Positions 34,338-36,278 of a stretch of DNA of 36,278 nucleotides are shown in pieces. Source of the DNA: an uncultured Planctomycetaceae bacterium. GTDB lineage: Bacteria > Planctomycetota > Planctomycetia > Planctomycetales > Planctomycetaceae. Position 1 is the stretch's first letter, and each line of letters begins with the position of its first letter. The position numbers were made by a program, and so were the translations under genes. The stretch spans positions 1 through 36,278 of the forward strand of contig CALFSX010000024.1 in the NCBI GenBank assembly GCA_937916515.1, written 5' to 3'. Under the pieces are notes generated by a model that saw nothing but the letters and a program-made list of their open reading frames with translations, ran no database searches and was not told the origin of the DNA.

Positions 34338-36098
34338 ATGACGAACGACACTTCTGCAGCAGCCGCAGTTATTGAACCAGTTGCATTAACGGCTGAGTCG
34401 AAGAACTCGCCCACAACTGTCGGTGTGACGGCGCGCACCGTGCTTTGGCTCAGTGTGTTTGTGATGTTCGGTTTGTTGATCATGTCTCGCAGTAAAGCAG
34501 ACCCGGATCTTTGGGGCCACGTCACTTATGGCAAGGAAGTGATTCGCGACGGATATTTGCATCCGGCCACAACCTGGTCTTATGCGGTTGACGATTTTCG
34601 CTGGGTGAACCATGAAAACATTGCCGAACTGATGTTAGCGGCCGCAGACAACTTTGCCGGACAAACGGGGCTGTTGTTTCTGAAGTCATTGCTGACATTA
34701 ATCGTGCTGGGCCTTCCGGTTTGGGCAGCTGCCAAACGCGGCGCAGGTTTGTTGACATGTTTCGCGATTGTTGTGTTGCTGGCGTTTAATATTTCGTTTC
34801 ACTGGTTGGTGCGCCCTCACATGTTGAGCTACGCGTGTGGCGCAGGTTTGATGGCGATTCTGGCGACGTCGTTGTCCGGTGCCGTGACGGCTCGGGAAGC
34901 GGGACGTGGTTCCAGTAAATGGTTGTGGCTGATTCCGCCGTTGATGTGTTTCTGGACGAACTCGCACGGTGGATACCTTGCCGGTGTTGCCATTCTGATG
35001 GCCTGGCTTGGATTGGATGCGGTCGAACTATTGTTGACTCGCGACGCCAGATTCTGGCCAACCGTGCGACATCATGCTCTTCTGTTTGGAGCTACTGTTG
35101 CCGCGTGCATGGTGAATCCCTACGGATTGGAACTGCATACATGGATGTTGTCGTCGCTGGGGCGTCCTCGTCCGGAAATCAGTGAATGGGCTCCGCTGCC
35201 GTTGTTCGCCGTGGATGGTCTTCCGTTCTGGTGCCTTGCTTTGGTTGCGTTTCTGTGCGTCAAGCGAACCGATCAGCCGATTCGCTGGCCGGGCATGATT
35301 GTGTTGGCGCTGCTGTCCTGGCAGGCCGTCAAGCATCATCGTCATCTACCGTTTGTCGCGCTGATGGCCAGCTATGTGCTTGCTCCGCATATTGAATCTT
35401 TATTTCGACGAGTGACACAGTCGTTTAGTAAACGTGTTGAAGAGGCTGGTCGCGCCACGGCAGTCAGATCTGGTTATGCAGGGTTGATAGTTCCTGCGGT
35501 CTTGCTGCTGGTTTTGTCTGCGGCTCAGTATCCTCGGCAGGCGACGCTGCATGTTGATAAAGACTATTATCCAGTAAGTGCCATGCAGTTTATGGCGGAT
35601 CATGAACTCGACGGTAAAGTCTTCGTAACATTCAACTGGGCTCAGTATGCTCTGGCGGTGTTTGCAGACAGCAGCCCGGAATCACGCATCGCATTCGACG
35701 GACGTTTCCGCACGTGTTATCCGCAACCAATTATTGACATGTACTTCGACTTCATTCTGGGAGACCTGCCGAAGAATATTCGGTATCGAGAAGAATCATC
35801 CGGCAAGTTTGATCCGAGCAGATCACTGGAATTCAATAATCCGGATCTGGTGCTGTTTGAGCGCAAACGTAAGAACTGCGTCGCGACGATGGAAGCCAAT
35901 ACAGAGGAATGGTGCCTGTTGTATCAGGATGCCCTTGCACAGCTTTGGGGCCGTCGCAGTTTGTACGATGATTCTGCTTCGGGGGAGTTCTTACCCGTGA
36001 GCGAACGCCATATCAGCGATGATGCTCAGGAAGACACCGTTGCATGGCCCGGTTTCCCAACTCGAGAACGCAAAGTGTCACGAGTGGCGTTGCGATAG
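34338..36098 (+). CDS. Multi-pass membrane protein, GT-C glycosyltransferase-like
   Basis: 586 residues from ATG 34338; a TTG at 34326 is also in frame. About ten membrane helices fill residues 30-440 (for example VLWLSVFVMFGLLIM, LLFLKSLLTLIVLGLPVW, LLTCFAIVVLLAFNI, GLIVPAVLLLVLSA). A soluble domain of about 150 residues follows (YYPVSAMQFMADHEL, GKVFVTFNWAQYA, AFDGRFRTCYP). The first extracytoplasmic loop carries DPDLWGHVTYGKEV, like the acidic D-x-D-x-W loop of GT-C/PMT-type lipid-sugar glycosyltransferases, and RPHMLSYACG and NSHGGYLAG match a group of planctomycete proteins annotated only as hypothetical. A role in transferring sugars from polyprenyl carriers is an inference from fold type. 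It is monocistronic in this window. Confidence 0.78.
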   Translation: MTNDTSAAAAVIEPVALTAESKNSPTTVGVTARTVLWLSVFVMFGLLIMSRSKADPDLWGHVTYGKEVIRDGYLHPATTWSYAVDDFRWVNHENIAELMLAAADNFAGQTGLLFLKSLLTLIVLGLPVWAAAKRGAGLLTCFAIVVLLAFNISFHWLVRPHMLSYACGAGLMAILATSLSGAVTAREAGRGSSKWLWLIPPLMCFWTNSHGGYLAGVAILMAWLGLDAVELLLTRDARFWPTVRHHALLFGATVAACMVNPYGLELHTWMLSSLGRPRPEISEWAPLPLFAVDGLPFWCLALVAFLCVKRTDQPIRWPGMIVLALLSWQAVKHHRHLPFVALMASYVLAPHIESLFRRVTQSFSKRVEEAGRATAVRSGYAGLIVPAVLLLVLSAAQYPRQATLHVDKDYYPVSAMQFMADHELDGKVFVTFNWAQYALAVFADSSPESRIAFDGRFRTCYPQPIIDMYFDFILGDLPKNIRYREESSGKFDPSRSLEFNNPDLVLFERKRKNCVATMEANTEEWCLLYQDALAQLWGRRSLYDDSASGEFLPVSERHISDDAQEDTVAWPGFPTRERKVSRVALR

Positions 36099-36110
36099 GC
36101 ATTGTTGGCT

Positions 36111-36136
36111 GTGGTGGTGCAAAAACATACCACCAC
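36111..36136 (+). terminator. Stem-loop after the GT-C-like gene
   Basis: GTGGTGGT (36111-36118) pairs with ACCACCAC (36129-36136), with loop GCAAAAACAT, 12 bp after the stop codon. No U-run follows directly (AAAAATTT is 12 bp further). The remaining bases to the window end hold no recognisable feature. Confidence 0.45.
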
Positions 36137-36278
36137 GCAGCGTCGCAAAAATTTAGGGTCTGCAGCTGATTCAGGGGCGATTATTGGTGTTTGCACATAC
36201 CGCCGTTCTGCGGCTTACTTTCGTCTAGCAGCGTGTCCGGATACCCGTTTCCCCCTGGATATCATTGATGAAATGGTT

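Overview
The window looks like the chromosome of a marine-type planctomycete (phylum Planctomycetota, probably Planctomycetaceae-like; the genus cannot be fixed by eye). The evidence is a set of families typical of that phylum: a DUF1559 H-X9-DG pseudopilin-like protein, two DUF1080 (3-keto-disaccharide hydrolase) proteins, one of them fused to a PVC-type beta-propeller and a CxxCH heme domain, giant secreted beta-rich proteins, and an ECF sigma factor beside a vWA/YfbK-like protein. Genes are long, moderately GC-rich and loosely spaced, and the gaps carry palindromic repeats.

Layout. 1-910 is the 3' part of a DUF1559 gene with an apparent one-base frameshift. 1179-5048 (-) is a DUF1080/propeller/cytochrome c protein. 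5787-6962 (+) is a Cys-rich lipoprotein and 7130-7906 (-) a small DUF1080 protein. 8201-13499 is a minus-strand housekeeping block: DnaJ/CbpA-like chaperone, FtsY, rhamnulokinase and HflX. 13732-15107 (+) is queC-queE for queuosine/7-deazaguanine synthesis. 15269-16423 (-) is a membrane protein with a DUF5658-like C-terminus and 16748-17659 (+) a DUF58 protein.

17788-29850 (-) is the most interesting region, a 12-kb gene cluster. It starts with an ECF sigma factor that overlaps, by ATGA, a 1277-residue membrane protein with an anti-sigma-like cytoplasmic end and a YfbK-type vWA domain outside. Two giant exported proteins of 1292 and 1095 residues follow. I find that the two giants share a recurring module of roughly 50-70 residues, with nine candidate copies. 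The simplest reading is a sigma/anti-sigma circuit whose external sensor is a vWA protein and whose probable clients or targets are the two envelope proteins. That reading is inference.

30174-30766 (-) is a hicAB toxin-antitoxin pair with a recognisable promoter/operator, bracketed by two copies of a palindromic repeat. 31122-33137 (-) is an M13 metallopeptidase, 33360-34064 (-) a beta-barrel-like lipoprotein and 34338-36098 (+) a multi-pass membrane protein of GT-C type.

Intergenic DNA is notable. An 89-bp repeat occurs three times without gaps (908-996, 10226-10314, 15183-15271 on the minus strand). It forms two hairpins with compensatory base changes, and in two of the three copies its first TAA is the stop codon of the adjacent gene. 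Other palindromic elements lie at 21124-21221, 25327-25420, 30052-30144 and 30855-30956. I saw no CRISPR array, tRNA, rRNA or insertion sequence.
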